DNA of 64,000 nucleotides. It comes from Deltaproteobacteria bacterium HGW-Deltaproteobacteria-18 (lineage in GTDB: Bacteria; Desulfobacterota; Desulfovibrionia; Desulfovibrionales; Desulfomicrobiaceae). This document shows positions 53,176-62,001 of this stretch, piece by piece (the first letter of the stretch is position 1; every line of letters starts with the position of its first letter). Where the stretch lies: positions 1 to 64,000 of the forward strand of contig PHBE01000019.1 of the NCBI GenBank assembly GCA_002841885.1, written 5' to 3'. The notes below the pieces were generated by a model, which made no database searches, was not told the origin of the DNA, and saw only the letters and a list, made by a program, of their open reading frames with translations. The position numbers were made by a program, and so were the translations under genes.

Positions 53176-53844
53176 TTACAGCTGAGCCATGAGGGTGGCG
53201 CGGATGTCGTCGATGGAGCCTTCGCCGTCAAGTTCGATGTACTTGAAGCCGAATTCCTTGGCCAGGTTCTTGTAATAATAGGAAGCCGCCAAGGTGCCAG
53301 TGGTGGTATCGTAGTAGATGTTGTGGCGCTTGTCGATGGCGTCTTCGTCCTGGTCGTCGGCGCGGGCAGAGAGTTCGCCGCCGCAGACGCGACACTTGTC
53401 CCCGTCGGGCTTGATGGCGTCGATGAAGATATTGTTGGGATGGTTGTTGTCGTTCTTGCAGAGGCGGCGACCCATGATGCGGTTCTTGGCCACTTCGCGG
53501 GGCAGGAGGATTTCAATGACGAAGTCCAGCTTTACGCCGTCGGCCTGCAGGGCTTCCCACAGTTTCTGGGCCTGCACGATGGAGCGGGGAAAGCCGTCCA
53601 GCAGCCAGCCGTTGGGGCTCGCGTTCTTGAGTACGTCGAGGACCATGGGGATGGTGATGTCGTCGGGAACGAGCTCGCCACGATCGATGAATGCCTTGGC
53701 CTTCAGGCCAAGTTCAGTACCGCCGCCGATGTGCTTGCGGAAAATTGCACCGGACTCGATGTGGTCCAGATCGTATTTCTTCTTCGCCAGGGAGCCCTGG
53801 GTTCCCTTGCCACTGCCATTGGGTCCGAAAATCAGAATATTCAA
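53176..53844 (-). CDS. adk: Adenylate kinase
   Basis: 222 residues. ATP + AMP to 2 ADP. P-loop FGPNGSGKGTQ (about residues 6-16), AMP site ESGAIFRKHI, LLDGFPRS (about 81-88). The lid carries Cys residues (MGRRLCKNDN, CRVCGGEL), suggesting a zinc-bound LID. The start is TTG at 53844 with AGGAGG 8 nt upstream. Confidence 0.96.
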   Translation of the reverse strand: MNILIFGPNGSGKGTQGSLAKKKYDLDHIESGAIFRKHIGGGTELGLKAKAFIDRGELVPDDITIPMVLDVLKNASPNGWLLDGFPRSIVQAQKLWEALQADGVKLDFVIEILLPREVAKNRIMGRRLCKNDNNHPNNIFIDAIKPDGDKCRVCGGELSARADDQDEDAIDKRHNIYYDTTTGTLAASYYYKNLAKEFGFKYIELDGEGSIDDIRATLMAQL

Positions 53845-53982
53845 GGCGTAAACCTCCTGTAAAAAATTTCACAAAGTACTATAGCCAGCCCTTGAGGCTG
53901 TCAATCAAAGATCGGAAGCGTGCTTGTCAGGACTCATCGGCGTGCGTAGAGTTGTCGTAAATCAGCTGTGAACGGGGGACGC

Positions 53983-54789
53983 ATGGGACTTCTGGATGAA
54001 TGGGGCGACGCGTTGGTGGAAGAAGGGCTGCGTGAGGCGGCCGACACATTTTTCGGGGCTCGCACGGCCCTTGAGGATGAGATCGCTTTTTTCGAGTCTC
54101 AGGTCGCAAGGCTCAAGGGGCAGGTTGCAGATATCCGGTCCTGGTTCGCAGGTCTCAACTGCCTGCTCGGGTCCGAGACGGACATCAGGCTTTTTTTTGA
54201 TTCGCTTCACGTCACCCTCGATGACCCGGCCCTCTACGTGCACAAGGTTTGCAGCCTGCAATTCCGCAGACCGCGCAGCTTCACCCGCAAGGGCCTCTTC
54301 GCCAAGACCGTGTGGGAGATCTACGAACCTTTGGCGCGCATGATCGAGTCCTACATGCACGGGACCCCCTACTCCGACCCGATGCATCCCGGCCGGGTGA
54401 TGGTCACCGCCAATCATGACCGTCTGCGCAAGTTCTGCGACGAGATCAACACCCGCATCAAGTCCGTCAACGAGTCCAACCGTCCCTCCGAATCCCTGGC
54501 CTTTGCCAAACGCATGGATCAGACCCAGGTGTTCAAGGAGTCCCTGACCGGCGGCGGTGGACAGACCTGGACCCTGGACCGGGACCTGGCCTACGCGCCC
54601 CTGGCCTTCGAGGATTACGATTTGCCCGCCTTCCCGGATCTGCCGCTTGACGCCAAGGCGCGTGCGGCGCTCGAAGAATGCTGTGCGAAGATCTTCAGCC
54701 GCCAGCGTGAGCATGTGGATGCCATCCTGGACGAGGTCTTCGACCCCGAGGACAAGACGATCTGCGTGCTGGAACGCAGCGGGCACTAG
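53983..54789 (+). CDS. Hypothetical protein
   Basis: 268 residues, soluble, acidic, with a coiled-coil-like N-terminus (ALEDEIAFFESQVARLKGQV, about residues 34-53). No catalytic motif seen; a few Cys. The ATG at 53983 is chosen because GGGGGAC lies just upstream. Not recognised. Transcribed away from adk. Confidence 0.7.
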   Translation: MGLLDEWGDALVEEGLREAADTFFGARTALEDEIAFFESQVARLKGQVADIRSWFAGLNCLLGSETDIRLFFDSLHVTLDDPALYVHKVCSLQFRRPRSFTRKGLFAKTVWEIYEPLARMIESYMHGTPYSDPMHPGRVMVTANHDRLRKFCDEINTRIKSVNESNRPSESLAFAKRMDQTQVFKESLTGGGGQTWTLDRDLAYAPLAFEDYDLPAFPDLPLDAKARAALEECCAKIFSRQREHVDAILDEVFDPEDKTICVLERSGH

Positions 54790-55165
54790 GCGGTCCTGGA
54801 CGGATGGGCCAATGCGGGTCTTGCCGCTAGGTTTGGATGCTGTCCCAGCCTCTTCGCTGATTCGGTTTTTTGCGATTTCGGCATCTTCATTCATGCCTTC
54901 AGTATCCACGGTTCGGCCAGTTCCGCCTTCCTGCGACAGGTCTTCATCACTGAAAATTCATCCGCACATCGCCGCGATACCAAGGATACGGTCTCGGCAA
55001 ATGGGCTTCCTTCAGCTTTGGAAGCCATGCAGGCGCTGGAGGCTGCCCGGCAGAGCAGCTCTTCATGCCAGACGAATCTGGTTCAGGATTGTCATTTTGC
55101 TTAAAGCCTGACAGGTTGAAAATGAAATTTTTGAGCAGGCAGACCTCGAAATCAAGGAGCCGACT
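54790..55165. other. Gene-free stretch
   Basis: No convincing gene. A 45-codon minus-strand frame (54891-55028) exists but lacks support. AAGGAG of the next gene lies at its right end. Confidence 0.4.
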
Positions 55166-55447
55166 ATGAATGTGAAAGCGAGCGAACTCTTGGCGAAGAT
55201 CAGGGATATGTATCCGGAGATCGAGAAGAACAACATTCAAATATCGTGTTATTACGAAGAAAAAACCGAAGCCTGGGTGGTCGACTTCGAGTACGAAGAT
55301 CACTCACTGGAAACCCATCTGGACAGGAAGGACGTCGAGGACTGCCTGGCCGGGGAGAAATGCGTGCATATGGGCGTGCAAGTCGGGCGATTCGTGGAGA
55401 CCTATTGCCTCAAGGATGACATCTGCCCGACAGGCACCAAGAAATGA
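55166..55447 (+). CDS. Small hypothetical protein
   Basis: 93 residues, preceded by AAGGAG. Acidic with three Cys near the C-terminus (DCLAGEKCVHMG, YCLKDDICPTG). Begins MNVKASELLAKIRDMYPEIE. Not recognised; looks like a real small gene of the core genome. Confidence 0.7.
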   Translation: MNVKASELLAKIRDMYPEIEKNNIQISCYYEEKTEAWVVDFEYEDHSLETHLDRKDVEDCLAGEKCVHMGVQVGRFVETYCLKDDICPTGTKK

Positions 55448-55622
55448 TTCTGTGCCGGGTTCCCTGAGAACAAGGTTTTTTAGCCCTTGGCTGGAGTGAA
55501 ACCTCCTTCGTTCTCGATCCGGCCGCGCATTGACGTGTGAGATTCATCGCGCGCTGAAAATATTGCGGACTTCATGGCCCGGGCGACCGCCAAACACATT
55601 TTCAGCGGTTCAGCCATCAAAG

Positions 55623-55658
55623 AAAAAGGGATTTCAGGTTACACGCTGAAGTCCCTTT
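55623..55658. terminator. Terminator between convergent genes
   Basis: AAAGGGATTTCAG-n8-CTGAAGTCCCTTTT, bidirectional. A second dyad, GCGCTGAAAAT/ATTTTCAGCG, spans 55552-55607. Confidence 0.8.
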
Positions 55659-55745
55659 TGTTTTCTCCCGGCATTTCCAGGTGGGGCGAAGACACGTTCG
55701 TTCAGAAGAAGACGTGTTCTTCCTGTCGTTCATGAAGCAAGTGCT

Positions 55746-57359
55746 TCAAAAGGCCGATTTGACGGGAGGCTGGGGCTGATGGATTGGCCCAGGGCAAAAT
55801 GGGTCGCGATCCTTGGCGATGTCCAGGCCAAGTCCGGAAACTACCGCCGGACAGCCGCCGCATGTCGCTATGATTGAGCATTCCCGGCAGGCTTCGCTTC
55901 GGCTTCGGTACGAGACGGCTGCTTGCCCGTCGTAAATTTCGCCAAGGGTGGCGGTTGAAATGTTTCCGATAATCGAAGGGAATTTTCGACAGGCATGCAC
56001 TTCTCCGTCCGGGAGCAGAGCCATGAAATTGAAGGCCGCTCCACAGCCGAATCCGGTACAGCCCCCGAAGAGTGGTCCTCCCCTGGCGGCAAGATGAGCA
56101 TTGAGCATGTTGTCCTTGAAAGACAGGACCTTGAGCTGAGAGGCCGCTTCGCAATACCGTTCCGCAAAGTCCTGAAATTCAGCGGGATCGGGCAGGGCAA
56201 GAGCGGCACCTCTGCCCACGGGGGAGAGCCGGTTGAAGGCCAGGCCCCAGACTTTCCCTTCCAATATTTCGGCCAGGGGCAGCACCTGGTTCATGTTGTC
56301 ACGCGTCAGGGTGAGCATGACCTGCCCTTGGACCTCTACAGCCTGCAATACCTCAAGAAAGTTCATAACCCGCTGGAAATGTCCATGGCCGCGGATGGAG
56401 TCGTTGTGTGCGGGCAATCCTTCGAGGCTGACCTGAAAATATTCCGGCCGGGCGATATCGATGATCGCCTCCATCATTTCCCTGGTAGTTGGATTCCCGA
56501 GGATGGCCAGGGAGAAACCTTTCCGGGCTGCCCGTTCGTAGACTTTCAGAAATCCGGGGTAGAGCAGGGGGTTTCCTCCGGAAAAACTTATCTGGCCGAG
56601 AACATGCCGATCGCGACAAAAAGAATCGAAATCATCGATCACATCCAAGGCCGAGTCCAGGGCCATATTCGATCGGGCGCTACGATCGTAGCAATGACGG
56701 CAAAACAGATCGCAGTCCTGGGTGATGTGCCACTGCAGGGTGAAGACTTCAGCGCTGAGATGTTGTTCTGAAATGGACAGGTTGGCGGAAAAATCCTGGC
56801 GCTTGCGTCGCAAGAGTGATGAGGGAGAAAGGAGAATTCCTTTTTCCACGGCTTTTCTGAGAAGAGAATCAACAAATCCGGGCGCTAATTTGGATTCTGC
56901 TTCTGCGCTCGAGGGATCCACTCCGTCCGCGATAATTTTGATTGCGGCGAGATCTTCAGGCTTTGCTACGGCAATATCAATTTTCTGAGTGCCTTTATTT
57001 TTCCAAACCAGGACCATCTCCTGGCCTAAAACTGGACATGTGTTTGTATTACGGCCGTGAATCACGTCAACACATCCAGAAGTATTCAGTACACATAACT
57101 CAAGGCTTGGATTTACGATAATGCCAGTCCCGGGTTCAGGCTGAAGAACCGCCTTTGACTCAACATGCTTCCTTGCAATTTCTAAAGTACAGATATCCGG
57201 CAGAAAAATTGGTGCCAAGCCTTCTCTGGACAGCTGCTCGACAGTCGAGAGGAGTTTTTCTGCGCTACTGTTTAGGGAATCTCCAAGACTTGAGAGAGTC
57301 TGTGCATCTAGAAACGATGCTGTTGTTGGATATAGTGAATGCAGTGCCGCTTGATTCAT
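55746..57359 (-). CDS. sbtM: Radical SAM/SPASM peptide maturase (selenobiotic SbtM-like)
   Basis: 537 residues. An N-terminal 190-residue region (substrate recognition; EICxL-type strand LPDICTLEIARKH, NTNTCPVLGQEMVLVW), the radical SAM core with CDLFCRHC (CxxxCxxC, about residues 216-223) and FSGGNPLLYP, then a C-terminal SPASM region with many Cys: GGCTGFGCGAAF, VHACRKFP, EACRECSIIATCGGC and DPFC, enough for two auxiliary clusters. AGGA lies before the ATG. It directly follows, on the same strand, the two-Sec precursor gene at 57480. The likely job is oxidative cross-linking of the precursor, possibly at selenocysteine (inference). Confidence 0.88.
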   Translation of the reverse strand: MNQAALHSLYPTTASFLDAQTLSSLGDSLNSSAEKLLSTVEQLSREGLAPIFLPDICTLEIARKHVESKAVLQPEPGTGIIVNPSLELCVLNTSGCVDVIHGRNTNTCPVLGQEMVLVWKNKGTQKIDIAVAKPEDLAAIKIIADGVDPSSAEAESKLAPGFVDSLLRKAVEKGILLSPSSLLRRKRQDFSANLSISEQHLSAEVFTLQWHITQDCDLFCRHCYDRSARSNMALDSALDVIDDFDSFCRDRHVLGQISFSGGNPLLYPGFLKVYERAARKGFSLAILGNPTTREMMEAIIDIARPEYFQVSLEGLPAHNDSIRGHGHFQRVMNFLEVLQAVEVQGQVMLTLTRDNMNQVLPLAEILEGKVWGLAFNRLSPVGRGAALALPDPAEFQDFAERYCEAASQLKVLSFKDNMLNAHLAARGGPLFGGCTGFGCGAAFNFMALLPDGEVHACRKFPSIIGNISTATLGEIYDGQAAVSYRSRSEACRECSIIATCGGCPAVVSGLGLDIAKDRDPFCPGPIHQPQPPVKSAF

Positions 57360-57434
57360 GGTCTTTTCCTGCGAAAGTGGCCGAAGATTATCTAGGCTAA
57401 AAGGATTGTCCGGCGTTCATCAACAAGCGACACA

Positions 57435-57456
57435 GGGGGAGCTACGCAACTCCCCC
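57435..57456 (-). promoter_or_regulatory. Hairpin between precursor and maturase genes
   Basis: Perfect 7-bp arms GGGGGAG/CTCCCCC with an 8-nt loop and no U-run. Probably tunes the ratio of precursor to maturase by attenuation or mRNA processing. Confidence 0.6.
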
Positions 57457-57479
57457 CATATTTCCTGAGCGAAACGGTG

Positions 57480-57731
57480 TTACTGTTTTTTGGGTGTCTC
57501 GGTGCTCCCGGCACCGGCTTTTGCTCCACCACCTCAACCGCTTCCACCAGGAACAGTTTTTGTGGAATTACCGTCAGATTCATTTCCATCGCTGCCACCT
57601 GCAGCGGACTTTGAACTCCCACCTCAGCCGCTTCCGGAAGCCTTGGTGCTGACCACGCCTACGGAGGCACTGGCCAAGAGCGCCGCAAGGCAGCAGCCCG
57701 CAAGAACTTTTTTCAAATTGTCTGTGTCCAT
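57480..57731 (-). CDS. sbtA: Selenocysteine-containing RiPP precursor (selenobiotic SbtA-like)
   Basis: 83-residue peptide if both in-frame TGA codons (57624-57626 and 57534-57536) are read as selenocysteine. AAAGGAG lies just before the ATG. The leader is hydrophobic (about residues 7-27, KKVLAGCCLAALLASASVG). Both Sec fall in the same context, GSG-U-GG (residues 36 and 66), in Gly/Ser-rich, low-hydrophobic core segments ending KKQ. The normal stop is TAA. Each TGA is followed by 17 nt, then a 6-bp stem, 5-nt loop, 6-bp stem. It lies just upstream of a radical SAM/SPASM maturase. Cys codons in the leader are TGC, so TGA is not a general reassignment. Confidence 0.85.
57500..57536 (-). promoter_or_regulatory. 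SECIS-like element 2
   Basis: UGA (57536-57534), 17-nt spacer, stem CGGUGC/GCACCG with loop CGGGA (57516-57500). Geometry identical to element 1. Confidence 0.75.
57590..57626 (-). promoter_or_regulatory. SECIS-like element 1
   Basis: UGA (57626-57624), 17-nt spacer, stem CGCUGC/GCAGCG with loop AGGUG (57606-57590). The GGU in the apical loop and the UGCAGGU sequence recall the E. coli fdhF SECIS recognised by SelB. Confidence 0.82.
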
Positions 57732-57743
57732 TTTCGCTCCTTT

Positions 57744-57759
57744 GTGAACAATTGTTCAC
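57744..57759. promoter_or_regulatory. 16-bp perfect palindrome in sbtA leader
   Basis: GTGAACAATTGTTCAC directly upstream of the ribosome binding site of the precursor gene. Probable operator, or a 5' UTR hairpin. Confidence 0.55.
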
Positions 57760-58612
57760 GGTTGTATTGGAAACACCGATGCTATCTGGGGTGATATATA
57801 GATAGTAGCTATCTGAATTACGCCAGAAACGTCAACACTTGGCACAAAATGAAGCGGAAAAATCGAAATTTTTATATGCTGTATTATCTTTTATTATAAT
57901 TATTGGTAGCTTATCAGTAATTTCTGTTTAAATTAAAACAGGAAATTTTTTCAGTATTAATTTAGAAAATTGACAATGCATCATTAAATATTGATAATTA
58001 TTCGTAATAATAGCGTATTTTTTTGTACAGGTTGGGTATGTGGTAGGTTGTATCAATGAATTGAATTCGTTTTTTATATTTTTTTATTTTGATTTAGCTA
58101 TTCGAGAAGTATTAGGGAAGAGACGTACGTGATGACTGAAGTTTTTATGAGCTAATCAAAAAATAATACAAAAATCTACATTTATTAGATTTCGTAAATA
58201 TCTATAAATTCAGTTAATTTTAGTAATATAATTACGTTTATATTTATATAATAATGAACAGCACAATTTTAAATATCAGCAAGCTAACTTAACAATTATA
58301 AATGTAATAGAGAAGTTAATATAATTTTTGATATGAATATAATTATTTTTTTTATGTATAAAATTTAAAGTTATAATTTGCGTATAGTTTAATAATTCAT
58401 AGATATGATTCATGATGTCGATTAAATGCTTTAAAAATTTTGATTTACTTCATTAGTGTCAGACAGGCTCGTGGGATACGATTTGCGCCCATAGGTTTCC
58501 ATCATTAATAGGGTAAAATACAGTGCAAGAGTGTGGATATAAAAAATTTGTGAAACAACCTAGTGCTGATGAATCCGGCAGTGCGCATGGAGGGCAAGCC
58601 GAAGACAGCCCC
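57760..58612. other. Very AT-rich gene-free region
   Basis: About 850 bp with long A/T runs, in sharp contrast to the flanking GC-rich genes. No frame longer than a few dozen codons looks coding on either strand. It presumably contains the sbtA promoter at its left end. The composition suggests foreign DNA or a silenced (H-NS-like bound) region. Confidence 0.6.
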
Positions 58613-60076
58613 TTATTTTTCGAAAGCTGAGATGATCCAGCCCGCGTGAGTGCTTCGTGACGAGGTCAGTCCAGCTGCGCGAAACTCTTTCTCGAGCAGG
58701 GATTCGTCCTTCTCGCGGGCTACCAATCGGTATCTGCCCGAAGCCGTCTGCAGGAATCGTCGCAACGATTCTTTTCGGTCCGCGCCGTCGCTGCCAATCC
58801 ATTTCACCATCCCTCCGGCATAGAACTGCAGTCCATACGCCTTGTCTTTGACCAGTGCGACAATTTCTCCATCTCCAGCTGTTTCGACCTGCGTGTACAG
58901 TTGTCGCATGTTCTGGTGCATGGGCAGAACGCCCAGGGCCGCGCGTGCTGCGACAAAGAGCGCGATCGTGCCGACAAAGGTCACTGCTACGGTACGAAGC
59001 CCTATGCGCGAACGTTGCTGGGCCAGGCCGTGGGCCATGAACAACGTCAGCGGGATGGAGAGAGGCAGGATGTAGAGCGGCAGCCTGCTTTTAGCCAGAC
59101 AAAATACGACAAGGGGTGCTACCACCCAAAGCCCCAGAAAGATCCGCTGTGCTTGCGGCAGTGCTTGCCAGACCTTTTTGGGGTTTCGGAGCATCCAGCC
59201 CCATTGGATTTGTCCCAGAAGCAGGAGTGGCGCGTAAATCACCAGCGGTTTCCACCATTGCGGGTTGCGGTGAAACGTGTCGGAGGTCAGTCTGCCGATG
59301 ATTTCCTGATCCAGATAGTAGGAAAACAGATCCGGGTGCTTTGCGATGATGAATGCGAAGTAGCCCAGGACCGGCATGAGGAAAAGGGCCAGTCCGAGGG
59401 GGAGGAAAAGTCTCCCGTCTCGGAACATCCAGATGTGCCAGGGAATGATGGCAAGTAAGGGCAACAAGCCAGGAGGCCCCTTGGTCAGGAATGCCAGGCC
59501 GAAGGCTGCCCACATCATGGCCAGCAGTTTCCTGGACTGTCGGGGCGAGTGTGCCCAGATGACGTAGCATGCCACGGCCAAGGTTTCAAAGAAAGCCAGC
59601 AGGATGTCCGTGCTGAGAATCGTTCCGCCGAGCACTGGAAGGACGGACGTTGCATAGATGGCCAGTGTCGCCCAACCTGAAATTTCACCCCACAGGATCC
59701 ATGCCATCCAGGCCGTCACCAGGCCGGTACAGATGAAGGCCGCTGCATTTCCGAGACGAACGGAAGATTCGCCAGGTCCGGCCATGGCCATCCCTGCGGC
59801 CATGGCCCAATAGACCATGGGTGGTTTGGTCCAGTGGGGGTCGGAGTCCAGGGTGGGTTCAAGGTAGTTGCCACTGGAGAGCATTTCGAGAGCGCATTCA
59901 GCGTAGCGCCCTTCGGTCGTTTCAAGCAGGCCTCGCTGCATGTTCCCTGCGAAGGAAACGAGGATGAGTCCCGCCAGAGCGCCCAGCCATAGCATGCGCC
60001 GATGTCTTTGCCAGCCGTCATCCAAGCTTAGTAACGCCAATGCATTCCATGATTTTTTCAGCATATTTGAATTCAT
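58613..60076 (-). CDS. ArnT/PMT-like membrane glycosyltransferase
   Basis: 487 residues. GT-C fold lipid-linked sugar transferase: after TM1, the periplasmic loop holds the catalytic-type ETTEGRYAECALEML (acidic pair, about residues 52-66) and DPHWTKPPMVYW, as in ArnT and dolichyl-phosphate-mannose protein mannosyltransferases. About ten further TM segments and a C-terminal soluble domain follow. It would move a sugar from an undecaprenyl or polyprenyl carrier to lipid A, glycan or protein. It is flanked on both sides by AT-rich DNA. Confidence 0.87.
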   Translation of the reverse strand: MNSNMLKKSWNALALLSLDDGWQRHRRMLWLGALAGLILVSFAGNMQRGLLETTEGRYAECALEMLSSGNYLEPTLDSDPHWTKPPMVYWAMAAGMAMAGPGESSVRLGNAAAFICTGLVTAWMAWILWGEISGWATLAIYATSVLPVLGGTILSTDILLAFFETLAVACYVIWAHSPRQSRKLLAMMWAAFGLAFLTKGPPGLLPLLAIIPWHIWMFRDGRLFLPLGLALFLMPVLGYFAFIIAKHPDLFSYYLDQEIIGRLTSDTFHRNPQWWKPLVIYAPLLLLGQIQWGWMLRNPKKVWQALPQAQRIFLGLWVVAPLVVFCLAKSRLPLYILPLSIPLTLFMAHGLAQQRSRIGLRTVAVTFVGTIALFVAARAALGVLPMHQNMRQLYTQVETAGDGEIVALVKDKAYGLQFYAGGMVKWIGSDGADRKESLRRFLQTASGRYRLVAREKDESLLEKEFRAAGLTSSRSTHAGWIISAFEK

Positions 60077-60357
60077 CTCCCGATATTTCGGGTTGCCGTA
60101 AAATAATAGAAAAAAATTGCCTAAAATAATTCAATTTTTTATTTAGTGTATTATAAATTGTTTATTAATTTTTTTTATATCCAATTACAACTACATAAAA
60201 AACAATGTGTGGAGTCAGAGCCGGTTCGTTTTTCATTTGGTTCGGAATTGCGACTATTAGAGGAGATTAATGTATAGGAAAGGCAAGAGGATATTCATCT
60301 TTGTCTATTCTTCTGGTCATATGTATTTTGCGGAGTGTCACGAGCCGCGCCTGCCGC
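60077..60357. other. AT-rich spacer
   Basis: No gene seen; the left 200 bp are AT-rich like 57760-58560, probably the promoter of the glycosyltransferase. The right part is ordinary 3' flank of the ABC permease. Confidence 0.4.
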
Positions 60358-61140
60358 CTACCGCATCAGTCGCTTGCGGTAATACCTGTACATCCCCAGT
60401 TCCAGTACGACGAACAGCGCGATGGGTACCGCCAGGAAGGCCAGGGTGATCAGTGCCCCGAGGCCCCGATTGGAGGAGGTTATGAGCGGGAAGAGAAAGC
60501 CTGTGAAGGATGCGACGCTTCCGCCTCCGATCAGGAAGACCAGGAAATATTCGGAAAACGCCACCAGAAAGACCACGCTTCCGCCCGCCGCCATGGCAGG
60601 CAGGAGCAGCGGCATCTCCACCTCCAGAAAGACGCGCCATTTCGATGCTCCCAGATTGCGGGCGCAGATCCCGTATTCGCGGCCCATCAGGGTGAAGCCT
60701 GTGGTCAGGGCGCGCAGCATGTACGGGTAGCTGATTATTGAAAGGACCAGGATCACGCCGGGCGTGGTGTCGGCCAGGCCGATCTTGATGAAGATGAAAT
60801 GTAGCCCCATGGAAAAGGTCATGGCCGGAACCAGGGCGGGGAGCAGGAGCAGGCCTTCGAGCAGATTCTTGCCCGGAAAGGTTCGAAAGGCCAGCACCTG
60901 CGCGGGCAGGATGGTCATGACCAGCGTCATGGCCACTGTCGCCAGCGAATAGGCCAGCGAACTGGCCAGGGCGGTCAGAAAAGGCTGTGGGCGGGCCGCA
61001 AGGAAGCGCAGTCCGTCAAGGGACATCTGTGGCCAGAGTTCCGGAAAACGCCAGCCCGGAGCCCCGGCCTGCAAAACGAGCACGACGACCGGCAGCAGGA
61101 ACATCAGAGCCAGGACGATCATGGTCGGGGCGTGTCTCAC
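60358..61140 (-). CDS. ABC transporter permease 2 (binding-protein-dependent)
   Basis: 260 residues from a GTG at 61140, which overlaps the stop of permease 1 (GTGA) and has GGAGG 8 nt upstream; the frame is open further upstream but there overlaps permease 1. Six TM segments and the EAA-type loop GREYGICARNLGASKWRVFLEVEMPLLLPA (ATPase contact). Pairs with permease 1 of the YnjC/ThiP-like type. Confidence 0.9.
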   Translation of the reverse strand: MRHAPTMIVLALMFLLPVVVLVLQAGAPGWRFPELWPQMSLDGLRFLAARPQPFLTALASSLAYSLATVAMTLVMTILPAQVLAFRTFPGKNLLEGLLLLPALVPAMTFSMGLHFIFIKIGLADTTPGVILVLSIISYPYMLRALTTGFTLMGREYGICARNLGASKWRVFLEVEMPLLLPAMAAGGSVVFLVAFSEYFLVFLIGGGSVASFTGFLFPLITSSNRGLGALITLAFLAVPIALFVVLELGMYRYYRKRLMR

Positions 61141-62000
61141 AGTTTGCGCCTCCAGCCGTCGACGTAGGCCGCGAAGCGGTTGTAGAGCATGGCGAAGAGG
61201 GCGGCGAAGAGGAACATGAGCGTAAGGATGGCCATGGCCAGGGGGCGCTGGTTCAGGTCGCGCTGGAAAAAAATGTCGTAGACCCGGATGGAGAGCATGC
61301 CGGGATGCGATTCCCCGAGCACAAAGGGGATGTCGAAGGATCCGAAGGCGTACAGAAAGAGGATGATGAAGGCGCTGTGCATGGCCGGCAGGAGCCGGGG
61401 CAGGGTCACGGTCCGGAAGGTGCGCCATGGCCCGGCTCCGAGCATTCGCGCTGTCTGGATCAGGCGGATGTCGAAGCCGAAGAGCACGGCGCCGACCAGA
61501 AGCAGGGCAAAGGGCACGCCCTTGAGCAGAAAAGCCATGATCATGCCCAGCCCGCTTCCGGTGTGCAGGATGTTCGGGAATTCTTCCGGCGAGGAGATAA
61601 GCCCCGTCTGAAAGAGGACCGATGACACAAGACCCGTCCTGCCGAGGAACAGAAGGATCAGAAACGCCACCGCCACATGAGGCAGGATGAGCCCGATTTT
61701 TGAAATGACTCCCACCCTGCGCAGTCCGGAAGGCATGCGCCACAGGGCGAGAGCCAGGACGGTTCCGCCCAGGACCGAGCCCGCAGCGGAGACGAGAGCC
61801 ACAAACAGGGACAGGCCCAGTGATTGCCCTATGGCCAGGTCCTGGAGCAGGACCCGGTAGTGATCAAGGGTTGCCCCCCCTGCGCCCAGCGGGAGGAAGA
61901 GGCCCAGACTCTGGGCCAGGGTCAGGGCCATGCCTGCGCAGAAGAGTGCGCAGTACGGAATCAGCAGGGGCGCAAGGCCCCAAAGGATCCGGCGCTGCAT
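61137..62000 (-). CDS. ABC transporter permease 1
   Basis: 287 residues from the ATG at 62000 (MQRRILWGLAPLLIPYC). Six TM segments with EAA loop DIRLIQTARMLGAGPWRTFRTVTLPRLLPA. Begins just after the binding-protein gene. In E. coli YnjBCD one fused YnjC does the work of both permeases; here they are separate. Confidence 0.9.
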   Translation of the reverse strand: MQRRILWGLAPLLIPYCALFCAGMALTLAQSLGLFLPLGAGGATLDHYRVLLQDLAIGQSLGLSLFVALVSAAGSVLGGTVLALALWRMPSGLRRVGVISKIGLILPHVAVAFLILLFLGRTGLVSSVLFQTGLISSPEEFPNILHTGSGLGMIMAFLLKGVPFALLLVGAVLFGFDIRLIQTARMLGAGPWRTFRTVTLPRLLPAMHSAFIILFLYAFGSFDIPFVLGESHPGMLSIRVYDIFFQRDLNQRPLAMAILTLMFLFAALFAMLYNRFAAYVDGWRRKL

Positions 62001-62001
62001 T

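Noticed and set aside
54891..55028. 45-aa minus-strand gene
   Set aside because: No ribosome binding site or recognisable motif; left as intergenic.
57480..57731. Reading the two-TGA gene as a pseudogene
   Set aside because: Frame, composition and ribosome binding site continue through both TGAs, both have the same GSG-U-GG context and the same hairpin geometry, and a radical SAM maturase is adjacent.
57744..57759. Rex-binding site
   Set aside because: Half-sites GTGAA/TTCAC are 6 nt apart instead of the usual 4 in Rex sites, so I only call it a palindrome.
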